A DNA stretch of 64,000 bases from Streptomyces rapamycinicus NRRL 5491 (GTDB taxonomy: Bacteria > Actinomycetota > Actinomycetes > Streptomycetales > Streptomycetaceae). This document shows positions 30,801-42,800 of the stretch, piece by piece. Numbering within the stretch: the stretch's first letter is position 1; the number at the start of each line of letters is the position of its first letter. The notes beneath the pieces were generated by a model. The model saw nothing but the letters and a program-made list of their open reading frames with translations. It was not told the DNA's origin and did no database searches. A program made the position numbers and the translations under genes. The stretch spans positions 11,346,001-11,410,000 of the forward strand of contig NZ_CP085193.1 of NCBI RefSeq assembly GCF_024298965.1, given 5' to 3'.

Positions 30801-33800
30801 CACCGTCCTGCCCGCCCTCGCACAGTGGCGTCGGCAGCGGCGCTCCGAATCGACCGTGGACGAGTGGCGCTACCGCGTGATCTGGCGCCCCAAGAGCGGC
30901 ACCCCGGCCGCCTCGCTTCCGGGGCCATGGCTGCTGCTGGCCCCCAGCTCCCGCCCCGGCGACCCGCTGGTCACGGCCTCCCGCGAGGCACTCGCGGCAC
31001 ACGGCGCCGATGTCGTCCTGGTCGAGCTGGGCGCGGACGACGCACACCGCGCCACGGTGGCCGAGCGGCTGCGCGCCGCCACCGCCGGCCACCCGCTGGA
31101 CACGCTGTCCGGCGTGCTGTCACTGCTGCCGCTCGACGAACGCCCGTACCCCGCACATCCCGTGGCCACCACCGGCCTGACCCTGACCCTCGCCCTGATC
31201 CAGGCCCTCGACGACCTCGGTGTCCGGGCGCCGCTGTGGTGCGCCACCCAGGGCGCGGTGTCCATCGGCAGCTCCGATCCGCTCACCAGCCCCGCCCAGG
31301 CGGCGGTGTGGGGCCTGGGCCGGGTGGCCGGAGTGGAGTACCCGGACAGCTGGGGCGGGCTGATCGACCTGCCGCGCACCATGGACGCCCGGGCCGGGGC
31401 CCGGTTCGCCGGAGTGCTCGCGGACGGCGGCCCCGAGGACCAGGCCGCGATCCGCGCCTCGGGGGTGATGCTGCGGCGGCTCGAGCCCGCACCCCTCGGG
31501 AACACCCCCGCGCGGCGCACCTGGAAGCCCCGTGGCACGGTCCTCATCACCGGTGGCACCGGCGCCCTCGGCAGCCGTCTGGCCCGGTGGCTGGCGCACA
31601 ACGGCGCCGAACACCTGGTGCTGACCAGCCGCCGCGGGCTCGCCGCCCCCGGCGCCGAAGACCTGGTCGCCGAACTGGCCGAACAGGGCACCCGGGTCAC
31701 CGTCGCCGCCTGCGACGTGGCGGACCGCGCCGCGCTTCAGCGCGTCCTCGCGTCCGTACCCGACGACCGGCCGCTCACCGCAGTCATCCACGCCGCGGCA
31801 TATATCGACCTGGCCGGTCTTGGCGCGACGACCTCGGCGGAGTTCGCCCAGGTCATGGACGCGAAAGTGGCGGGCGCGGCCCATCTGGACGAGCTGCTGG
31901 GCGACACCCCGCTGGACGCGTTCGTGCTGTTCTCCTCGGTGTCCGGGCTGTGGGGCGTCGGCGACCACGGCGCGTACGCCGCCGCCAACGCCTACCTGGA
32001 CGCGCTCGCCGAGCGGCGGCGGGCGAACGGCCTGACGGCGACCTCGGTGGCCTGGGGAGTGTGGGACGCCACCGGCGACAACATGCCCGAGGCCCTGGAC
32101 CTGGACCAGTTGCGGCGGCGTGGACTGCGGTTCATGGACCCTGAGCTCGGCATCGCCGCGCTCCGGCAGACGCTCGACCACGACCAGACCCACCTGGCCA
32201 TCGCCGATATCGACTGGGAGAACTTCATCCCGGTCTTCACCTCCGCCCGCCCCAGCCCGCTGCTGGACGAACTGCCCGCGATGCGACGGATCCAGGAGGG
32301 CACCGACCCCGCCGGGGCGGTCACGAACGCGTCGGCCGACGCCTCGTCGGGCCTGCGGCAGCGGCTGACCGGACTGACCCCCGCCGAGCGTGAGCACACC
32401 GTCCTGGAGCTGGTGCGCGCTCAGGTGGTTTCCGTCCTGGGACACGCCACCTCGGACGCGGTGGATTCCGAACGCGCGTTCAAGGACCTCGGCTTCGACT
32501 CGCTGACGGCCGTCGAACTGCGCAACCGGCTCAACGCGGCCACCGGGCTGCGCCTGCCCGCCACGCTGGCCTTCGACTACCCCAGCACCGCCGTCCTGAG
32601 CGACCACATCCTCACCGAGCTGACGGGCACGACGGCCGACGAGGCGGACGCCCCCGCCCTCCCGCAGACGGCGGCGCGGGCGGAAACGTCCCGGACCGTG
32701 CCCGTGGACCCCGACGACGACCCCATCGCCATCGTGGCGATGAGCTGCCGTTATCCGGGTGGGGTGTCCTCGCCCGATGAGCTGTGGCAGCTCGTCATGT
32801 CCGGCGGTGACGCGATCGGCGGGCTGCCCACCGACCGTGGCTGGGACATCGAGGCCATCTACGACCCGGACCCGGACGCGCCGGGCAGGACGTATGTGCG
32901 CGAAGGCGGTTTCCTCTACGGCGCGGGCCACTTCGACCCGGCGTTCTTCGGTATCTCGCCGCGTGAGGCGCTGGCGATGGACCCCCAGCAGCGGCTGCTG
33001 CTGGAGACCTCGTGGGAAGCGTTCGAGCGCGCCGGTATGCCCGCGCTCGCGCTGCGCGGCAGCCGCACCGGCGTCTTCATCGGCTCCAACTACCAGGAGT
33101 ACGGACCGCGGGTACATGAGGCGCCCGAGGGCTCCGAAGGCCACCTGATGACGGGAAGCGCGGCCAGCGTCGTGTCCGGACGTGTCGCGTACGCCTTCGG
33201 CTTCGAGGGCCCCGCGGTGACGGTGGACACCGCGTGCTCCTCGTCCCTGGTGGCGCTGCACTTGGCGGCGCAGGCACTGCGGAACGGGGAGTGCTCCCTG
33301 GCGCTCGCCGGTGGCGTCGCCGTCATGCCGAACCCCGGCGCCCTCATCGGCTTCAGCCGCCAGCGGGGCCTGGCGCCCGACGGCCGTTGCAAGGCGTTCG
33401 CGGGGGCCGCGGACGGCATGGGGCTCGCGGAGGGCGTCGGCGTGCTGCTGCTCGAGCGGCTGTCCGACGCGCGGCGGAACGGTCACCGGGTGCTGGCCGT
33501 GGTGCGGGGCAGCGCGGTCAACCAGGACGGTGCGTCGAACGGCTTGACGGCGCCGAACGGCCCGTCGCAGCAGCGGGTGATCCGGGCGGCGCTGCGGAGT
33601 GCTCGGTTGTCGGCTGCTGAGGTGGACGCGGTCGAGGCGCATGGTACGGGTACGAAGCTGGGCGATCCGATTGAGGCGCAGGCGCTGCTGGCGACGTACG
33701 GCCAGGAGCGGACGGCCCAGGACCGGCCGCTGTGGCTGGGGTCGGTGAAGTCCAACATCGGCCATACGCAGGCCGCCGCCGGCGTCGCGGGCGTGATGAA

Positions 33801-36800
33801 GATGGTGCTCGCCATGCGGCACGGTGTGCTGCCGCAGACGCTGCACGTGGATGAGCCGTCGCCGCATGTGGACTGGTCGGCTGGTGCGGTGGAACTGCTG
33901 ACGGACGCGGTGGAGTGGCCGGAGACCGATCGGCCGCGGCGTGCCGGTGTGTCGTCGTTCGGGATCAGTGGCACCAACGCACACGTCATCCTGGAACACC
34001 TCGCCGAGGAACTGCCCGTCGCCGAGCCGGTGACCGACGCGCCTGAGGAGTCGGCGCTGGTGCCGTGGGTGGTGTCGGCGAAGTCCGAGGGTGCGCTGCG
34101 GGCGCAGGCGGAGCGATTGCTTCCCTACGCCCGGGGTGAGGCCGGGGCGGAGGCGTCGCCGGCTGATGTGGCGTTGTCGCTGCTCACGACGCGGTCGGCC
34201 CTCGATGAGCGGGCCGTGGTGCTGGCGGGCGACGGTGCGGGGTTTGCCGCCGGGTTGCGGGCGCTGGTGGATGGCGTACCGGCGGCGGGTGTGGTGCGCG
34301 GATCGGTGGTGCCGGGGAAGCTGGCGGTGCTGTTCTCGGGGCAGGGCAGTCAGCGGGTCGGGATGGGCCGGGAGCTGTATGAGGCGTTCCCGGTCTTCGC
34401 GGACGCGTTTGACGAGGTGTGTGCCCTGTTCGACGTGGAGTTGGAGCGGCCGCTGCGGGATGTGGTGTTCGGGGATGTGGCGGGGCTGGATGAGACGGGG
34501 TTTACGCAGTGTGGGTTGTTCGCGGTGGAGGTGGGGCTGTTCCGGTTGGTGGAGTCGTGGGGTGTGCGGCCGGATTTTGTGGCGGGGCATTCGATTGGTG
34601 AGTTGGTGGCGGCGTGTGTGGCGGGTGTGTTGTCGCTGAAGGACGCGTGTGTGTTGGTGGCGGCTCGTGGGCGGTTGATGCAGGGGTTGCCGTCGGGTGG
34701 GGTGATGGTGTCGGTGCAGGCCGCCGAGGCCGACGTACTGCCACTGCTGGCCGGTCGTGAGGCCGAGGTGAGTGTGGCGGCGGTCAACGGTCCGTACTCG
34801 ACCGTGATCTCCGGCGCGGAAGAAGCTGTGGTGGAGATTGCCGGGCTGCTGGGGGCCGATGGCGTCAAGACCAAGCGGCTGCGGGTCTCGCACGCGTTCC
34901 ATTCACCCTTGATGGAGCCGATGCTGGCGGAGTTCCGGCGGGTGGCCGAGGGGTTGTCGTACGCGCCTCCCCGCGTCCCCGTCGTATCGAACGTGACGGG
35001 ACTGGTGGCGGACGCCGAGGCGCTGTGCTCGGCCGAGTACTGGGTGCGGCACGTCCGCGAGACCGTGCGGTTCGCGGACGGTGTGGAGTGCCTGGCCGGG
35101 CAAGGCGTAGTCAGTTACCTGGAGTTGGGCCCCGACGGAGTCCTCTCCGGGATGGGGCAGGAGTGTGTGCCGGACGCCGTCTTCGCCCCTGTTCTTCGCG
35201 GCGGCTGGGAAGAGACCGCCTCGGTCATGGAGGGGCTGGCCCAGATCCATGTGCGGGGCCGCGCCGTGGACTGGGCCGCCCTGCTCGCACCGGCGCGCCC
35301 CCGGGCCGTCGAGCTGCCCACGTACCCCTTCCAGCGGGAGCACTTCTGGCTGGAGTCGTCCGTCCCCACGGCTGAGACGGGCCCCACGGACGCGGTGGAC
35401 GCCGACTTCTGGGACGCGGTGGAGCGTGAGGATCTGCCCGCGCTCAGGGACACGCTGGCGGTCGCGGACGAGAACGGTGCCGGTGAGTCGCTGGCGGCGG
35501 TGTTGCCGGTGCTGTCGTCGTGGCGTCGCCGTGGACGTGAGCGTGCCACGGTGGACGGGTGGCGCTACCGCGTGTCGTGGTCGCCGATGTCCGACGGGGC
35601 GGGCACGGTGACCGGTCCGTGGCTGGTCGCGGTCCCCGCGGGGATGACCGCCGACCCGTGGGTGTCGGCGTGTGCGGACGCCCTCGCCGGGCGTGGTGCA
35701 CGGCCGGTGATGGTAGAGCTGGGGCCCGATGACGCCGACCGTGAGTTGGTGGCGGCGCGGCTCCGCGCGGCTCTGGACGGGGCCGAAGCGGCCGCCGCCG
35801 CAGGGGTGTTGTCCCTGCTGGCGCTGGCCGGGGGACGCCACGGCCGGCATCGGTCGGTGCCCCTGGGCGTGGCCTTGACGCTGTCTCTGGTGCAGGCGGT
35901 GGGCGACGTGGGCGTAGCCGCTCCGGTGTGGTGTGCGACGCGCGGTGCGGTCGCCGTCGCTGGTTCCGAGGGCGTACGTACGGTGGAGCAGGCGGCGGTG
36001 TGGGGCCTGGGCCGCGTGGCCGGTCTGGAGGTGCCCGAGCGCTGGGGCGGCCTGCTGGATCTTCCCGAGGCGTGGGACGCGCGGGTGGCGGATCGCCTCG
36101 CGGATGTGGTGAGCGGTCGTACGGGCGAGAGCGAGGTCGCCGTGCGCGGCTCGGGATTGTTCGCGCGCCGTATCGTCCGGGCGTCGGGCGGCGGGCATGG
36201 TGTCGGGGGGTGGGTGCCGTCGGGGACGGTGTTGGTGACGGGTGGTACGGGTGCGTTGGGTGCCCGTGTGGCGCGGTGGCTGGCGTGTGCGGGTGCGGAG
36301 CATCTGCTGTTGGTGTCGCGTCGTGGTTCTGAGGCCGCGGGCGTGGATGAGTTGTGTGCCGAGCTCAGGGAGATTGGTGCTGGGGTGACGGTTGTGGCGT
36401 GTGATGTGGGTGATCGGGATGCGTTGGCTGGGGTGTTGGCGGGGGTGCCGGAGGAGTTGCCGTTGACGGGGGTGGTGCATGCGGCGGGTGTGTTGGATGA
36501 CGGGGTGTTGGACGGGTTGTCGGTGGAGCGGTTCGAGGGTGTGTTGCGGGCGAAGTCGGAGGCGGCGTGGCATTTGCATGAGTTGACGCGGGGGCTGGAT
36601 CTTTCGGCGTTTGTGCTGTTCTCGTCGTTTTCGGGGATGGTGGGTGCCGCTGGGCAGGCGAACTATGCAGCGGCGAACGCGACGTTGGACGCGTTGGCGG
36701 AGTGGCGGCGGGGTGCGGGGCTTCCGGCCACCTCGGTGGCCTGGGGTCCCTGGGCCGACAACGGCATGGCCGTCAGCAGCGCCGAGGTCAGCCGCACCAT

Positions 36801-39800
36801 CCGGCGCAATGGCATGACCGCGATGGATCCACGGCTGGCTCTGGCGGCGCTGGAGCGCGCCGTCACCCACCCGGACGCCGCTCTCGCCGTCGTCGACGCC
36901 GACTGGGAGCGTTTCGCCGACACCTTCGAGGCCCGGCGGCTGTCCCGGCTGCTCAGCGGAGTCCCGGAAGTCCGGAAGCTGACCGCGACCGCCCGGCCCG
37001 GCGACACCGACCCCGCGCACACCGAGGAGTCCTCGGCACTCGTCCGCCGTCTGGAGACCCTGTCCGAGGCCGAACGGCAGCGCGCCCTGCTGGAGCTCGT
37101 GCGTGCCCACGTGGCCGCCGTACTCGGGCACAGCGGTGTGGACGCCATCGGCCCCGGCCGCGCCTTCATGGAGATCGGCTTCGACTCCCTGACCGCGGTG
37201 GGCCTGCGCAACCAGCTCAGCGAGGCCACGGGCGTTCAGCTCCCAGCCACCCTGGTCTTCGACTACCCCACCCCGAACGCGCTGGCCGGATATCTGCTCA
37301 CCGAACTGCTCGGCGGCCACGCGCGGCCGGACGGCGCGCCGACGGACGCCGCCACGACCGCGTCCGCCGCGGCGGACGAGCCGATCGCGATCGTCTCGAT
37401 GAGCTGCCGCTTCCCCGGCGACGTACGCTCCGCCGACGATCTGTGGCGGCTGCTGGCCGCCGGAGAGGATGCCGTCTCGGCCTTCCCCACGGACCGTGGC
37501 TGGGACCTCGACGGGCTGTACGACACGGATCCGGACGCGATCGGAAAGAGCTACGTGCGCGAGGGCGCGTTCCTCTCCGAGGTGAGCGGCTTCGACGCGT
37601 CCTTCTTCGGCATCTCGCCACGCGAGGCACTGGCGATGGACCCCCAGCAGCGGCTGCTGCTGGAGACGTCATGGGAGCTGTGGGAGCGGGCCGGAATCGA
37701 CCCGGAAGCGGTGCGCGGCAGCCGTACCGGCGTGTTCATGGGCACCAACGGGCAGGAGTACGTGTCCCTGGTCGACCGGGCCCCGGAGACCACCGAAGGC
37801 TATGTGGCCACCGGCAACGCGGCCAGCGTCGTCTCCGGCCGCATCTCGTACACCTTCGGCTTCGAGGGCCCGGCGGTCACGGTGGACACGGCCTGCTCGT
37901 CGTCCCTGGTGGCGCTGCACCTGGCGGCGCAGGCGCTGCGCCAGGGCGAGTGCTCCCTCGCGCTCGCCGGTGGCGTCTCGGTGATGGTGTCACCGCGTGG
38001 CTTCGTGGAGTTCAGCCGTCAGCGGGGTCTCGCGCCCGACGGCCGGTGCAAGCCGTTCGCGGCGGCCGCCGACGGCACGGCCTGGGGCGAGGGCGTGGGC
38101 ATGCTGCTGCTGGAGCGGCTGTCGGACGCGCGCCGCAACGGCCATCAGATCCTCGCGGTGGTACGTGGCTCCGCCGTCAACCAGGACGGTGCCAGCAACG
38201 GCCTCACCGCGCCCAACGGCCCGTCCCAGCAGCGGGTGATCCGCCAGGCCCTGGCCAACGCCGGGCTCCCGGCCGGGCAGGTCGACGTCGTCGAGGCGCA
38301 CGGTACGGGTACGACACTGGGCGATCCGATCGAGGCGCAGGCGCTGCTGGCCACGTACGGCCGGGAGCACACCGATGACCAGCCCCTGTGGCTCGGCTCG
38401 ATCAAGTCCAACATCGGGCATACGCAGGCGGCCGCCGGTGTGGCGGGCCTGATCAAGGTGGTGCTGGCCATGCGGCACGGTCTGCTGCCCGGGATGCCGA
38501 ACGTGGACGAGCCCTCCCCGTATGTGGACTGGTCGCCCGGCACCGTCCAGCTGCTGACCGATGCCACGCCGTGGCCCGAGACCGGTCGCCCCCGGCGGGC
38601 GGGCGTGTCCTCCTTCGGCGTCAGCGGCACCAACGCGCACGTCATCCTCGAACAGGCGCCTTCGCCGCGACCGGAGCTCGAGCGGGCCGCCGTGGGCATG
38701 CCCGCCGGTGACCTGGGGCGGCTGCCCGTCACTCCCTGGCCGGTCTCGGGCAAGTCCGAGGCCGCGCTGCGCACACAGGCGGACCGGCTGCTGGCGCATG
38801 TGCGCGAGCGGGCGGAGCTCTCGGCCGATGACATCGGCCTGTCGCTGGCGACCACGCGCAGTGCGTTCGAGCACCGTGCGGTGGTCCTGGCCGGGGACCG
38901 GGCCGGTCTGGTCGATGGCGTGGCGGCACTCGCGGAGGACCGGGACGCCTCGGGGCTGATCCGGGGTGTGGCCGGTGCTGACGGTCGTGCGGTGTTGGTC
39001 TTCCCTGGTCAGGGGTCGCAGTGGGTGGGGATGGCGGCGGGGTTGCTGGAGTCTTCGCCGGTGTTCGCGGGGCGGATCGGGGAGTGTGCGGCGGCGTTGG
39101 CGCCGTTCGTGGAGTGGTCGCTCGGGGATGTGTTGCGGGGTGGTGAGGGTGCTGCGGTGGCGTTGGAGCGGGTGGATGTGGTGCAGGCGGTGTTGTGGGC
39201 GGTGATGGTGTCGTTGGCTGAGCTGTGGCGTTCGTACGGTGTGGAGCCTGCGGCGGTCATCGGTCATTCGCAGGGTGAGATCGCGGCGGCGTGTGTGGCG
39301 GGTGCGTTGTCGTTGGAGGACGCGGCGCGGGTGGTGGCGTTGCGGAGTAAGGCGTTGCGGGCGTTGTCGGGGTTGGGTGGCATGGTGTCGGTGTCGTTGC
39401 CGGTGGACTCGGTGCGGGAGCGGTTGGGCCGGTGGGGTGAGCGGTTGTCGGTGGCGGCGGTGAACGGGCCGTCGGCGGTCGTGGTCTCCGGTGACGCGGA
39501 CGCGTTGGACGAGCTGCTGGCGGCGTGCGAGGCGGACGAGGTCCGGGCGCGTCGCGTTCCGGTGGATTACGCCTCGCACTGCGCCCATGTGGAGGACATC
39601 GAGGGCGAGTTGCTGCGGGAGCTCGCGGGGATCGCTCCTCGGCCGTCGTCGGTGCCGTTCTACTCGACGGTGACCGGTGGAGCGCTCGATACGGCCGACC
39701 TGGACGCCGCGTACTGGTACCGCAATCTGCGCCACACCGTGCGCTTCGAGGAGACCGTACGCGCCCTGCTGGCCGATGGCTTCGATACGTTCATCGAGGC

Positions 39801-42800
39801 CAGCGCCCATCCAGTGCTCACCATGGGCGTGGAGCAGACCGCCGAGGACCATGGAGCACGGGTCACCGCGGTCGGTTCGCTGCGCCGCGACGAAGGCGGG
39901 CTCGACCGGTTCCTCACCTCACTGGCCGAGGCGTACGTGGGCGGCGCGTCCGTCGACTGGGCAGGGCTCTTCGCGGGCACGGGCGCGCGGCGTGTCGATC
40001 TGCCGACGTACGCCTTCCAGCACCAGCGCTTCTGGGTCGAGCCGTCAGCCGTGGCGGGCGATGTGTCGTCGGCCGGGCTGGTCTCCACCGACCATCCACT
40101 GCTCGGCGCGGCGGTCGCGCTGCCCGAGTTCGGCGGGCAGCTGTTCACCGGTCGGCTCTCGCTCCGTACGCACCCGTGGCTGGCCGACCACACCATTCGC
40201 GGCACCGCGCTGCTCCCCGGATCCGCCCTGGTCGAGTTGGTGCTGCGAGCCGGTGACGCGGTCGGCTGCGGCCATGTGGAGGAGCTGACGCAGGAAACGC
40301 CCCTCGCCCTTCCCGAGAGTGGCGCCGTCCAGCTGCAACTGACGGTGGGCGGCCCGGACGACTCCGGACGCCGCACCGTGAACCTCTACTCGCGCTTCGA
40401 GGACGGGCCCCCCGACCTGTCGTGGACCCACCATGCCACCGGTGTGCTGGCCACGGAGGGGCCCACGGCGCCGACGGAGACCGGGCTCGGCCAGTGGCCG
40501 CCGGCGGATGCCTCGCCGATGGACCTCGGCGACCGGTACCCGAGCGCGGCCGCGCTCGGCGGTGTCGAGTACGGTCCGGCGTTCCGTGCCCTGCGCCATG
40601 CGTGGCGTCGCGGTGCGGAGATCTTCGCCGAGGTGGCGTTGGCGGAGGACATGCGCCCGGAGGCCGGTCGCTTCGGTCTGCACCCCGTGCTGCTCGACGC
40701 GGCCCTGCACGCCGCGGCCGAGCTGACGGCCGACGACGGCGGCCGCGTCCGGCTCCCGTACCGGTGGACCGGTATGTCCCTGTACGCCACCGGTGCGACG
40801 ACCCTGCGCGTACGGCTCTCCACGGAACGGCCGGACGGCATGGCGATCCTGCTGGCCGACGAATCGGGCCACGCGGTGGCCGATGTCGACGCGGTGGCGA
40901 CCCGCACCTTCACATCGGAGCAGCTCACCGGGGGTCGGAGGCCCCATGAGTCGCTGTTCCGGGTGGAGTGGATGAGTGTCCCGGCGGCCTCCGCCGGTGT
41001 CGAGCCGGACCGTGCCCACTGGTCGATCGTCGGCCCTGACGGCGCCGGACTGCGCACCGCGCTCGGAACGAGCGGTGGCCGGATCGACGAGTACGACGAC
41101 ATGGGCGCACTGCTCCGGCCCGACGCATCGGCCGCGGCCGTGCCCGACCTCGTACTCCTGCCGTTCCTCACCGACTCGGCAACCGACCCCGTCGCGGCGG
41201 AGGACGACCTGGTGTCCGCGACCCGTCAGGCGACGCATCGCGCCCTGGACGTGCTCCAGGCGTGGCTGGCAGAGGAGCGGTGCGCCGACTCGCGACTGGT
41301 GGTGGTGACGCGGGGTGCCGTGGCGGCCGTGGCGGGTGAGGACGTGCCGGACACGGCGGCTGCCGCGGTCTGGGGGTTGGTGCGCTCGGCACAGGCCGAG
41401 CATCCGGACCGATTCGTCCTGGTGGATCTGGAGAGCCTGGAGTGGGCCGCTGAGGCGATCGGCGCGGCGGTGGCCACCGGAGAGCCGCAGATCGCCGTGC
41501 GTGGGGGCGGCGCGTACGCCCCCAGGCTGACCCGGGCTCTGGTACCCGTGGCGCCTCAGCGAGAGCCGGTGTGGGAGCCCGATGGTTCGGTGCTGATCAC
41601 CGGCGCCAGTGGTGTGCTGGGCGGTTTGGTGGCACGCCATGTGGCCGCCCGCCACGGGGTGCGCAGCGTGGTGCTGGTGTCGCGTCGCGGCCGCGACGCG
41701 GCGGGCGCGGCGGAGCTGGAAGCCGAGCTCGCCGACATCGGCGCACGCGTGGTGTTCGAGGCGTGCGACGTCGCCGACCGGGAGGCGTTGGCCGGGGTGC
41801 TGGCGCGTATTCCGGCGGATCGTCCGCTGCGCGGTGTGGTGCATGCGGCCGGTGTGCTGGACGACGGTCTGGTCGAGTCGTTGACGCCGGAGCGCATCGA
41901 CGCGGTGCTGCGGCCGAAGGCCGACGCGGCGGTGCATCTGGATGAGTTGACGCGGGATCTGGAGCTGTCGGCGTTTGTGATGTTCTCCTCGGCCGCTGCG
42001 ACATTCGGTGCGGCGGGTCAGGGGAACTACGCGGCGGCGAACATGTTCCTGGATGCGCTGGCGGCGCGGCGTCGGGCGCGTGGGCTTGCGGGGGTGTCGT
42101 TGGCCTGGGGTTTCTGGGCCGAACGCAGCGATATGACCGGCCACTTGGGCGAGGTCGACATGGCCCGGATGGCACGGTTCGGGATGACCCCCCTGACCGC
42201 CGACGAGGGACTCGCGCTCTTCGACGCGGCACACACGACCGATGACACCCTGCTGGTGCCGACGCGTATGGACGTGGCGGTGCTCCGCGCACACGCCCGG
42301 CCCGGAACCACACCCGCCCTGCTGCGCCACCTCATCGGAGCCCCGGCCCGACGGGTGATCGACGCCGCCACCGACGATCTGGGCGGCGCCACCGCCCTCG
42401 TACGCCGTCTCATGGATCTGCCCCGGTCCGGGCGGGAGGAGGTCCTGCTGGAGCTGGTGACCGATCACGCGGGAGCCGTCCTCGGCCACACGGAGTCGGA
42501 CGCGATCGCTCCCGACCGCGCCTTCAGCGACATCGGCTTCGACTCGCTCACCGCGGTCGAACTGCGCAACCGCCTCAACGCCGCCACCGGTCTGCGGCTT
42601 CCGGCCACGCTGGTCTTCGACTATCCGACACCGACCGCGGTCGCCCGCCACATCCTCGGCGAGGTGATGGGCTCCGCGCGGGCCGAAGCCGAAACCCCGG
42701 CCCTCGACCGGACCCGGGCCACGCCGTCAGCGCGCCACGCCGTGACCGACGACGAGCCGATCGCCATCGTCGGAATGGGCTGCCGCTTCCCGGGCGGTGT

